Shown here in pieces: positions 39,201 to 49,557 of a DNA stretch of 64,000 bases. This stretch comes from Parasponia andersonii (lineage: Eukaryota; Streptophyta; Magnoliopsida; Rosales; Cannabaceae). The stretch spans positions 659,614 to 723,613 of the forward strand of contig JXTB01000140.1 in assembly GCA_002914805.1 (NCBI GenBank), given 5' to 3'. Below the pieces are notes generated by a model, which was not told the DNA's origin, searched no databases, and was given only the letters and a program-made list of their open reading frames with translations. The position numbers and the translations under genes are program-made. Every line of letters starts with the position of its first letter. Position 1 is the first letter of the stretch.

Positions 39201-42200
39201 GGCGTATGAACAAAATATTGCACATTCTCAAATGATATTATAACGGGCTCAAAGGGTAAGACCACACCTGATTTATTAAGACGATTGTGTGTCAACTTAA
39301 TTGTGGGCCAGGTATAAGTTCACTGATATGTATATTTAATACAATGATACAAATAAAAAAACAGAAATTAATAGGGTAATATCCTCACTTGCTGTTTGAG
39401 TAGCAACCTGAGAAGGCAGTTCTTTTTCTTCACTTGAATTTCTGGATTGTTCTTCACCCCTAAGATAGGGTAGCTTTTTGTGAGAAATGATAGACCGGGA
39501 TCTCCCTTGAGCTGCATTAATTTGAATAAATACAAGGATTAGTGTTTAATAAACCAAATCATGCATCTATTATCTTTTTTCTTCATACATGCTCTTGCAA
39601 CATATATTTGCTAATTGTTGACAGAGAAACTAACCTTTTAAGTAACTCAGTGCACAGGTAAAACCAATGTTGAAGACCATCCAAAAACCAAGTAATGCTC
39701 CTATAGCAACCCAATAGAAGTTGTCACCGAAATCTAGCCCACGTTTTTTGAGAACTTGCTGGCCTACAGTGACATTTGAAGATAAAACCTGAAAGCGACA
39801 AATGAGAAAATGAGCAAATGAAATATTAAGCAAAAAGATGGCACCTACCTTAGTCTGTATATTCCTTAATCAAGCAATGTAGTAATTTGAGCATCACCTC
39901 TTTCCACCTTGGAGCGTGGAACTCATTCACTGAAACACCTATTTCTGCATATGCCAATGGAGAAATCCAAAAACCCCACTCAAGCCAAGCAGGAAGAGAA
40001 GCTGCAGCAACAAGAAGTCTGTCATGTTAAGTACTGATGCAAACCAAATATTGCATTTTAAGAGTTTTGCTTAGAATTCACCTACGCTGTGGAATTACAA
40101 AACCACCAAATAAATACATAACGACTAAGGAGAGAAGACCACAAGTTGCTGCAACTGAAGGATTTCGAACTACAGATGCAATCAAACGGAACAGAGAGAT
40201 TGATACTTGATGAACAAGGAAAAGGATAAAAAATTGCTTGAAAAACCTGACAGTCATAACATGAAAAAAGGAACTTAATTATAAGTGGGCAGTGATCAGA
40301 TTGTGTAGATTATAGAATCTTTCTTTGGATTAACAAACCTTTCTGGTTCAGGACTGTAACCAATGACATAGTAGGTAAGAGCTGTCCAAATAAGAGAGTC
40401 CAGAAGAGAGAGAGGAATTTTGAGGATAGCGGCTGGAATGGAATAAGTCCATGAGGGATAGAAGCAGAAATCTCTTTGCTTGTAGAAAACTGCAAGTCTT
40501 GAGAAAGTCAATGATAACTCTGACAAACCATTAGTCATTAGTCTAATAAGAGCATAAAACAACGATCCCATGTAGTAATCTGCATGGACGGCGTCAGTAT
40601 TCATCCTTGTACGTAGAAAAACTGTCATTGTTACCAGCGCAACGATCATGAGCTGCACAAATAAGTAAGATCTAGTAATGAAAGGTTGAAGATTGTTTGA
40701 ACCGAAAATAATTGATTAGAGTTTCCATTACTATTGTTCAACTACCTGCGCAGATTTGAATACATGAACAAATGAGTTGCGCTTCATGAGAAGCCATTCT
40801 CTAGAAATGCATGCTTTGAATAACTCCCATTTTCCCAATGGGTATTTACTGAATGACAGAGCATTTTTCAGGTTTTCAGATTCATTAAAAGACATGGAGA
40901 GGTCCTCTTCTAGCTTCTTTCCCACATGAAAATTCTTGAACATATTTGTGAATTTCTCTTCAGAAAAGTAGTCGTATGGTTGTTCTTTATTGTACCAGTA
41001 CTTTTCTTGATCCTTCTTAGAAACCACCTATTGAAATCTCCACTCTAGAATATTAGTTCCACCATCTCGTCATATGTATGAACTGTAAAATTTGGCTTTT
41101 TCATATGAAACTGGTAAGTATACCTCTTGCAGAAAGTCGGCAATGCCTTTCCTTGGCGGGCAGCGGAAGCCACATTGCTCGAAAAACTCTAGAACAATAT
41201 CGCAAGGGCCATGGTATACAACTTTCCCTTCTGCCATCAAAATAATGTCATCAAAGAGATCAAAGGTCTCTGGTGCAGGCTGCAGAAGTGATACCAAAAT
41301 GGTGGAGTCCGTTATGCGTGTCAATTGTTGCAGATAGGTTACGATCTGAAAGGTAGTTGAGCTGTCCAAACCATTTGATATTTCATCCATGAATAGAGCT
41401 TTTGTTGGACCAATTATCATTTCTCCTGGCAGATCAGAATTACAAAGTTCTGTTAAAAGCAAAATATACTAATCAAGTAACTGAAGGCATCTAACAATCA
41501 TTTACTGGAACCTTCATGGATACGGAGGTAAGCTTTATGAGTAATCTTTTGAACCTGTTGTCAACCGTTTCTTTTGACCACCCGAAATCCCCCTTTTCAT
41601 AGCATCTCCTACAATCGTCTCGGCGCAATTATCAAGGCCAAGGATCTGAAAAAACCAGGAAAAATCACATTCAATCAATGTAGGAATAGGAGCTTGCTCA
41701 TTAGTCTTTTTCCATGAAAAATATTTACCTTCAATATATAGTCAGTCTGTAGAGTTCTTTTTAGCCCCTCAATTGAAATGGCCTGTTAGTCAAGTTTCAT
41801 GAGTGAGAGCCAACAACAGAATGGAAAAGCTGCCACTATTTTGAGATATATGGCATAGATGGACATATTGTGTATTTCATTTTCCATACCTTCATGTAAG
41901 TGTCTATATCTGGTTCTGGGAAAATTCCAGCGTGCTTCTCCCTTCTACTGACTTCTTTCAATATATCTGCATTGGCCAAAAGCTTCTAAGATCAAACTAC
42001 TCAAAAGAGTATGACTCTGCTACCATGCTTAAGAGCCCACCTGCTCTGCTTCCATTGCCCTGACAACGAGCTGAGAAATCAAGTGTTTCCCTCACAGTCA
42101 TCTCAGATATGTGCAGGTCATATTGACTAACATAAGCTGATGTTTTCTGAGGAACAAACTGATTCAACTTGTACCCATTATACGTTATTTCTCCACTGAC

Positions 42201-44136
42201 CTGCACATTAATAAATTGTTGTTTTTGTGGTAAGCTGATATTAATATACCTATATCTCTTGTTAGTTTCTGATTGATTTGAATACATTGTAAAGAGTTTG
42301 ATTCTTGTTTCCTAATGTAATCCTAGTAGGCTTAAATGAATGATTAGAGACCTGAAGAGAGCTGTTAAGAATCCCAGCAAGTGCTTGTAGCAAAGTGGTT
42401 TTTCCACACCCTGGTGGGCCAAGCAATAGGGTCATCCTGCAAGAAATATTCAAGTTGTCTACAAAAATTTAAGTAACATATAAATTTTATCAAGCTCATG
42501 TATTTTCTCTTCTGGTATCAACCTTGAAGGCCTGATAATTCCACTGACATCTCTGAGAATTTCTAACTTGTCCCCTTTAGACTTGCACCCAGCACTGATT
42601 TGTGTAACAGCCTGTTCAATATTTGCCACATTGACTTCACTATTAAGAATTGTGTATTCATTTGTGATTAATTTTACTGATCTCACCTCTTATCTCTATT
42701 TTTTTTTAATGCCACCCAATATTCACGTGTGAGCTATTTTGTGAATGTTATTAAACTTATATGTGATAAAGTCTAATTGGATAACAACTCACGTACCACA
42801 TTATACGGTATTAAAAATATAAGATAATACGTAGAATCCCTAGTATTATTCTATTATATTATATACACTTGTAAATAAGAAAAACTATTGCTACTTGAGG
42901 AGAAATATTTACACAAAATAAGTTTTTTAAGGTGTTCCATAGTGTTGGAAGGTGTTTTCCCTGAACCACTTCACATTCTGCTTCTATAGACAAATTCCTG
43001 TATCTTACTTCCACGGTTGGCAACTTCAAACCCACTCTGAGAAATAAAAGGAGTAATCAGTTTCGGTCAATCATAATTTTAACATGTACAAAAATCATGG
43101 TTGCTAATAATATACTATTCATCATATATGAGTGTGTTAGGATAACTAATGATCTATCAACCCATTAAATTATAATAACTCATCTCTAACATATGAATCT
43201 TTCCATAGTACACGCCGGACGAAGTCGTTATATATTATAGCTATACCTTCTCCCTCTTTCTGTTTTTCTTCCCCCTCAATTATATTGCATAACATTATTC
43301 TCATTTTTTACCCATATGATTGTTACATGAATCACAAGTTGCTACTTAAAAAATAAGAAAGCATCCAAATTCAAGCAAGGTGTGACACATGTGCAGCTCT
43401 TCAAACTACAAGCCAGACTACACCTGGAGAAGCCCAGAAATAATTACCTAGCAAATATGTAAAACGCCTTCAGGCAAAACAATGATCACGACCAAAGTAG
43501 CTTAAAATCTGAAATCCTAAGAAAGTTCCTCCTATACATGATTTAAGATCTTCTCAGTTCATTTTCTGTATACTTCCGTAACATGTGACATCTGATTAGA
43601 CACTAGCTAGTGCAATATTCCAACTCAAAAGCACCAAAATAAGAAAGCACTAGTACTAGGTACCTTCTTTCATATTTAGTACGTAAGAGATCTTTGAACA
43701 TGTATATGTACAGATATATATTACACTCAAACATGCAACATAAGCTATGTAAATAATAATTAAGAAGAATGAATTAAACGTTGATTAATTGCCTGTCCAT
43801 CCTTTTTTTGAGTTTCTGTAGTAGCCGGTGATTGTCCTCCTCAACATCCTCGAGAAGTTTCTCAATAAACACATGTCGCTCAAGAGCTCCTATCTTCTTA
43901 ACGTCAACCATACTCTTACCTTCCTCTAAATTATTGCCGTTTAAAAGCTTATTTTCGAACAACGACATCCGAATCCGTTCAAAAGTGGGCAGTCTTTCAA
44001 TTGCAGCCCACTGTAACTCAACTTCATCCTCATCCTCATTCTCCTTGAACGACCTTTCATGCGGAGTAACCCGCAAACTCGATGCATGGTAATTAAAAGA
44101 CGATCTTGTACTACTTCCTATCTCTCTCAGCTCCAC
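36235..44136 (-). CDS. Full-size ABCG/PDR transporter, 24 exons, frameshift in exon 7
   Basis: Exons (minus): 44136-43793, 43036-~42915, ~42676-42523, 42436-42352, 42200-42041, 41966-41890, 41781-41729, 41645-41555, 41425-41124, 41027-40746, 40652-40339, 40246-40086, 40001-39898, 39788-39635, 39511-39389, 39267-39197, 39111-38779, 38603-38313, 38178-38098, 37964-37831, 37709-37482, 37243-37072, 36968-36714, 36501-36235. Order is NBD1 ([38 protein letters not shown]), TMD1, NBD2 ([45 protein letters not shown]), TMD2, ending EKLNFQKR. This is the reverse half-order of plant PDR pumps, which export terpenoids, hormones or cuticle precursors at the plasma membrane; the substrate here is unknown. 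It most resembles ABCG31-type members as I recall them. Exon 7 is 53 bp where 54 is expected, so the frame breaks inside NBD1. Intron 1 starts with GC. The exon 2/3 border is uncertain. Confidence 0.88.
41729..41781 (-). other. ABCG exon 7 with apparent 1-base deletion
   Basis: The exon begins AISIEGLK in frame after MK of exon 6. After an A run of four (CTAAAAGAACTC) the expected [10 protein letters not shown] is found only in the next frame. Read literally it meets a TGA formed at the exon end, before the NBD1 signature. Every other exon of the gene keeps frame, so this is the only inconsistency. A homopolymer sequencing or assembly error is as likely as a real null allele. Confidence 0.75.
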
Positions 44137-44170
44137 TTTTATGTATCTCTGTTTAGCTTTACAACTGTTT

Positions 44171-44186
44171 GCCTACTCTATATATT
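44171..44186 (-). promoter_or_regulatory. Possible TATA box of the ABCG gene
   Basis: TAAATATATAGAG on the minus strand lies about 40-50 bases before the ATG at 44136. This would imply a very short leader, so a more distant start is also possible. Confidence 0.3.
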
Positions 44187-44670
44187 TACAGCTTTTTCGT
44201 TGCTACCAAACTAGCATTTTTAACATTTCATTCGGGACAATATAATATACTTTGACTCCATAAAAAATACACATTAAATTTATTTCTTTCTTAAAATAAT
44301 GTCTCAGTAGGTCATCAATTCTTTTTTTTTTTTTTCCAATAATCACTATTGAACTTAATTCGCGGAAAGAAACAAACTGGAAATATTTTGGTCAACTTCT
44401 TGGTGAATTAACATTATTCGATAATCATGTGAAGCCAAAACTTGATTACGTATGGGTTGTCAAAATTCAACTAATTTTCAGTTTTTATTTTTTAACTAAT
44501 TAAGGAACGATGATTTAAACTTTAAAGTTATTATAGATTCGAAGGTAAGAAAAATATATATATACCATGAATATAATCTCCTCGATAGGACCGATCTCCT
44601 TCATATTTTAGTTAATGTATACCAGCTTAAATATCATTAGGACCATCCTTGAAAAGACTATATATTCATG

Positions 44671-44713
<43 letters not shown>

Positions 44714-44735
44714 CGTCAATATTAGATATCAGTAT
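44187..44735. other. Spacer between ABCG 5' end and Copia element 2, with (TA)n tract
   Basis: No gene is seen. A pure TA microsatellite runs from about 44674 to 44710. Confidence 0.6.
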
Positions 44736-44740
44736 AGTTA

Positions 44741-45166
44741 TGTTGGGTTTATTTAGGGTACATAACTCTAAATATATTGATAATGGGATATAAACAAGTA
44801 AATACTTATATTATATAAAAGATCACTCATAATTTGAAGAGAAATACAAATAATTAAACACCACACACGTTGCACTTCTTCACCTAACTTCCCACTAACA
44901 CATACTATACACAACTCTAAATATACTGATAATGGGATATAAAAAAGTAAATACTTGTATTATATAAATAGATCGCTCACAATTTGAAGGAAAATACAAA
45001 TAATTAAACACCACACACGTTGCACTTCTTCACCTAACTTCCCACTAACACATACTAAAAAATCTGCTCCTAACTTAGGAAGCTTCAGGATTAATATAGT
45101 GGGCTTATTGGGTTGGACTTCATTGGACTTCAATTAAGCCATTGGACTAGTGTTGTTTCCTCAACA
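44741..45166 (-). repeat. 3' LTR of Copia element 2, with internal about 148-bp tandem duplication
   Basis: The segment from about 44771 (ATATATTGATAATGGGATAT) to 44917 repeats at about 44919-45058 (ATATACTGATAATGGGATAT). The right LTR has a single copy. This accounts for the length difference of about 146 bp between the two LTRs. Confidence 0.85.
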
Positions 45167-45173
45167 CTCTCCA

Positions 45174-46901
45174 TCAATACCAACTCGACAAAGCATGTTG
45201 AGTCAACTTCGAAATTTTCTCGAATTTGCTGGTGCTCAAAACTTTGGTTAACAAATCTGAAATTTGATCACCTGTTGCGATATCCCTAGTCTTAATTTCT
45301 TCTTGCAAAACCTTTTTTCTAATGAAATAGTAATGTACTTCCACACGTTTAGTCCTTGCGCGAAATACTGGATTCTCTGCTAAACGGACCACTGATTGAT
45401 TATCGCAAAATAGTGGAATTGCATAATCAATTGGCTGGTGTAAATATTCGTCAACTGTATCAACCATATACTTTTCTGAGCTGCCATAATCGTTGCTCTA
45501 CACTCTGCTTCTGTGGTTGACAGTGATACCATTGATTGTCTCTTGCTACTCCAAGGAATTATTCCAAAAGCAAGTCTGAAGATATATACAGTCGTTGATC
45601 GACGAGTGTCATAATCTCCCCCATAATTAGCATCACGGTAGCCAACTAACTTGCATTCTTCACACTTTTTATACAAAAGACCATAGTCAATTGTACCTTT
45701 GATGTATCTAAGAATTTGCCGAACTGTTTCTAAATGTGCCTTCTTCGAATTCTGCATATACTAACTTACAACTCCAACTATATACGAAATATCTGGTCAA
45801 GTAGATAAGACTACCTGCTAATCGTCGACACATAGTTCCGTCTTCCAAGTCTTTGCCTTCATGTGCACACAACTTGGCATTGGCTTCCATAAAGTGGATA
45901 TAGGCTCGCATTCTTGCATTCTAAATCTCTGTAGCAGGTCTTTCACATAATTCTATTGATAGAGAAATAACCCTTCATTCATGTGATTAACCTCTAGCCT
46001 AAGAAAGTGCTTGAGCTCTCCAAGTTCCTTCATTTAGAAGCGGACAGACAGATTCTTCTTTGTCTGGCGAATTTTATTTTCGTCATCTCCGGTGACAATC
46101 AAATCATCAATATACACCAGTACTATAGCCAATTTTCCTTCTCTAGCATTAACAAACAAGCTAGGTTCTGCATGTGCTCCTGAATAACCATTTTGCAGTA
46201 GAAATTCAACAATTTTACCATACCATGCCCTCAATGGTTGCTTTAATCCATAAAGCGTCTTTTGCGACTTGCATACGTAGTCGGGATAAACTTCACTCTC
46301 AAATCTCCTTGGTTGAATCATGTACATCTCTCGATCTAACTCTCCATAAAGAAATGCATTCTTCATATCCATTTGCCATAATTTCCAATCTTTACTGGTT
46401 GCAAGTGCTAACAGGACTTGTACAGTTGTGATTTTTGCCACAAGACTAAATGTCTCATCATAGTCTAGCTCATACTACTTAGAGAATCCTTGAGCTATGA
46501 ATTGAGCCTTGTATTGCTTAATTGATCTATCAAGATGAGACTAGATCTTATAAACCCATTTGCAAGAAATAGGTTTCATATCTCTTGGCTTTGGTACCAG
46601 ATCCCAAGTCTGATTCTTCATATGTTGATGGTTCTATGAAGCTTTCTTCAACTATAACTACGTTAGCATACATGGGATTCAATCTTCGTATCCTGGTGGA
46701 CCTTCTAAGTTTTGTTTGTGGACTCGCAACTTCTTCTTGACTTGATAGATCTAATATCTTCTTTTTGTCTCTAGTACACACCAGTTTGCCGAGAATTCTG
46801 TGTCCCCATTTATCATCGTTGTCCCCATTAATTGACCCTTCTTCAGTTTTTTTAGTGCTTATCTGTATTTTAACAGTTTGTTCATCCATCTTCTGTTGCA
46901 T
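45174..46901 (-). pseudogene. Copia 2 RT and RNase H remnants
   Basis: RT at 46441-46034 reads [33 protein letters not shown] and [14 protein letters not shown]. The YIDD catalytic box survives. RNase H follows: [49 protein letters not shown] (45757-45380), then [15 protein letters not shown] and HYYFIRKKV (45467-45174). Frames change between pieces and stops intervene. The upstream piece at 46901-46548 (RRSTRIRRLNP) is the linker between integrase and RT. Confidence 0.92.
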
Positions 46902-46994
46902 CCTTTCCTTAATTTCTTTTGAGTTTAGTTGTACTTCTTTCTCTAGAGATCATCACGAGGATGCTTCGTCAAACACCACATTTCGTGACGTATA

Positions 46995-48140
46995 ACATTG
47001 GCCACTAGTAGGATCACAGCATTTCTACCCTTTTATCTAGTTTTCATATCCTACCTAGGTGACTTGGCATGAACATGTAGTAGATACATCTAAAACCTTG
47101 GAAGTGACCAACTGCAAGTTTTGAATTCCACAGTTTCTCAAAGAGTGAAATAAAACCAAGTCGATGTTAAGGAAGCTTGTTGGTGATATGGGTTGTTGTC
47201 TTCATATAGTTAGCCCAAAATCTGTCTGGTATATTTTTTCGCATATAATATACTTCGACACATCTCTACAAGTTATCGATTCTTGCGCTCTTCTACACCA
47301 TTTTATTATGGTGTATTTGAACAAGTAAATTGATGGTGTATCTTGCAATCTCGGAGATACTTGGAGAATTCATCTGACGTATAATTTCCACTACTATATG
47401 TGCCTAAATATTGGATCTTTATGCCAACTTCTCCTTTTATTATTTCTCTGAACTCTTTAAATTTTTCCAGCGTACCGAATTTTCTTTCATAAGGGCCTTA
47501 ACGTATCTTGAGAAGTCATTGATAAATGTCATCATGTACCGCATTCCATTACAGGTCCAAAAACATCAAAGTCAAAAAGATCTAACGATGCTTTCGCTCT
47601 GAACGTTGATTCTTGATACGGTAATTAATGCACTTTATCGTACTGGCATCCCGCACAGTTAGTCTCTTGTCTTAGTTCAAGTTAAGGAAGCCCTTTGAGT
47701 ATTGACCTCTTCATCATCACTTTCGACTTGTGATAGCTTATATGTCCTAGTCTTGTATGTCATAAATCTGTTGTCTCCTTCTTCTACGTCTTGTCTACAT
47801 TAGCAGACTCTACTGATATTATAATAAATCTGTTGTCTCCTTCTTCTACGTCTTGTCTACATTAGCAGAATCTACTGATATTATATAAACAAACTCTAAT
47901 CGTCGTTTCTCCACCGTTAGTGCACTTGAGATCTCTATGTCTTGATACATCTTAACGTCACATGGTCGGAATGGAACATAGTGACCTGACGATGTTAACC
48001 GTGCGATAGATAGCAGAATTTTTCTCATACTTGGAACACAATAGACATCTTGAAATGGCAATTGAACAAGACTGTAACGGGGCACGTAGTTGTTTTACCA
48101 ATATAGGCAATAGGTAATCTTGAGTTGTTAGTTGTCACCA
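46995..48140 (-). pseudogene. Copia 2 integrase region, heavily decayed, with 62-bp tandem duplication
   Basis: The stretch lies between the protease and RT remnants. Only short traces survive, such as YSLVQLPFQDVYCVPSMRKILLSIARL at 48085-48000, the usual protease-to-integrase junction (peptide shown in part). A 62-bp unit beginning ATAAATCTGTTGTCTCC is tandemly repeated at 47762-47823 and 47824-47885. Confidence 0.7.
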
Positions 48141-49260
48141 CCACTCAGCTCTCTTTGTATTCTGTCATATTTTGTAGCTTTTTGCTATCACCAATCATGT
48201 GATTCGAACAGCCCAAGTTGACGATCCAATCTTTTTTGTTGTCAATCCTTCCAGGCACTATTGCTATAAATGTCATTTCTTCCTCATCAACAATGAAGGA
48301 AGCTTCTAGATCCCACTCTTTATGACTCTGCTTATCAGGATTAGAAGTCGCTACATTACTTTCAGCTGCTTTTTTCTTAGACCAGTAATCTTTAGCCATA
48401 TGACCCTTTTTTAAGTAGTTGTAGCAATTCCTGTTGAATTTTTTCTTTTGCTTGGATTGATCACCATTGCCACCATTCTTTGGATCTCTCCCTGATTATG
48501 AGCATTATTCTTGATGATTACCATCTTTCTTATTCTCTTTGTCAGAATTTTGTCCATGTCAACCGTTATTTTTGTTGCTAAATAGTGCCTTATCCCTACT
48601 TTTTTTTAAGGTTCTACTTATTTGTTTGGCCATTACTTATTGGTCAGCAAGTAGATTCTCAAAATTTATTAGAGATTGCTGATTTGGCCAACCTTTGACT
48701 GCAGCAATAAAACTTGTAAACTAGGATCTCAATCTATGAATGACTATTCTTTTCATTCTGGATTCCGTAATCATTACATCAGAATCTAACTCAGAGATTT
48801 CGCAGTAGAGAGTTTTCACTTTTGTAAAAAAACTAGTTGATCGTCATATCTCGTTGTGTGATAGATAATAGCTCATTTTTAAGAAGTTGTAATCTTATAT
48901 CATTCTTCTTTGAGAATAATGCCTTGAAGGTGTCCCACGCCTCTTTGGTTGTCTCTGCACACCGTATGTGCTCTAATATTTCCTCTTATACTGTGGTCTT
49001 TATCACGAATATAGCCCTTCTAGCTTTGGCTTTCCACTTTTTTCAAAGCGGCGACATCTTCTGGTTCTGGTGGTGTAACTGCGTCACCATTGACAACCTC
49101 CCATATATCTTGACCTTGCATATACGACTCTATGCAAGTTGCCTATGTGTTGTAATTTTTGTTATTGACTTTCTTAATATTTTCGCCAATGTGAAGATCA
49201 TTCATCATATTGGCAGTACCTCAATAATACCAAACAAGCTTTGTCTTAGACAATAGACTT
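48141..49260 (-). pseudogene. Copia 2 gag and protease remnants
   Basis: On the minus strand, NCYNYLKKGHMAKDYWSKKK is a zinc knuckle with two of its cysteines replaced. It is followed by DWIVNLGCSNHM at about 48215, where the aspartyl protease triad DSG has become NLG. Upstream (48600-49260) is broken gag sequence. A 139-codon plus-strand frame at 48837-49256 is antisense to gag and not a gene. Confidence 0.8.
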
Positions 49261-49272
49261 GCAGAGTACCAG

Positions 49273-49552
49273 ACTACTTACTCTACAAAGAAACTCCCTC
49301 AATAACAATTTTTTCTAACGGGGAACAAGTAAGCTGAATACTTGTATTATATAAAAGATCACTCACAGTTTGAAGGGAAATATAAATAATTAAATACCAC
49401 ACATGTTGCACTTCTTTACCAAACTTCCCATTAACACATACTAAAAAATCTGCTCCTAACTTAGGAAGCTTCAGGATTAATATAGTAGGCTTATTGGGTT
49501 GGACTTTATTAGACTTGGGTTATGCCATTAGGCTGGTGTTGTTTTTCTAATA
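49273..49552 (-). repeat. 5' LTR of Copia element 2
   Basis: Single-copy version of the LTR, next to the degenerate primer binding site. The inner border is approximate, set by alignment to the left LTR (AACTC...GGGGAACAAG). Confidence 0.75.
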
Positions 49553-49557
49553 GGTTA

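Larger units (their letters stand above)
44741..49552 (-). mobile_element. Copia LTR retrotransposon 2, decayed, 4.8 kb
   Basis: LTRs at 44741-45166 and about 49273-49552 share long identical blocks (TACTAAAAAATCTGCTCC, GGAAGCTTCAGGATTAATAT). They enclose gag, protease, integrase, RT and RNase H reading on the minus strand. The left LTR has TGTTG...CAACA ends. Candidate duplications are AGTTA (44736-44740) and GGTTA (49553-49557), matching at four of five. On the minus strand a degenerate primer site TGGTACTCTGC lies by 49261-49271, next to the right LTR. Compact size and small LTRs fit a Tork/Ale-like Copia element, though lineage is inference. Coding frames are broken, so it is inactive. 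Confidence 0.88.

Noticed and set aside
43832-44092. 86-codon Ser-rich plus-strand frame
   Set aside because: Antisense to exon 1 of the ABCG gene.
48837-49256. 139-codon plus-strand frame
   Set aside because: Antisense to the decayed gag of Copia element 2, and no domain is recognisable.
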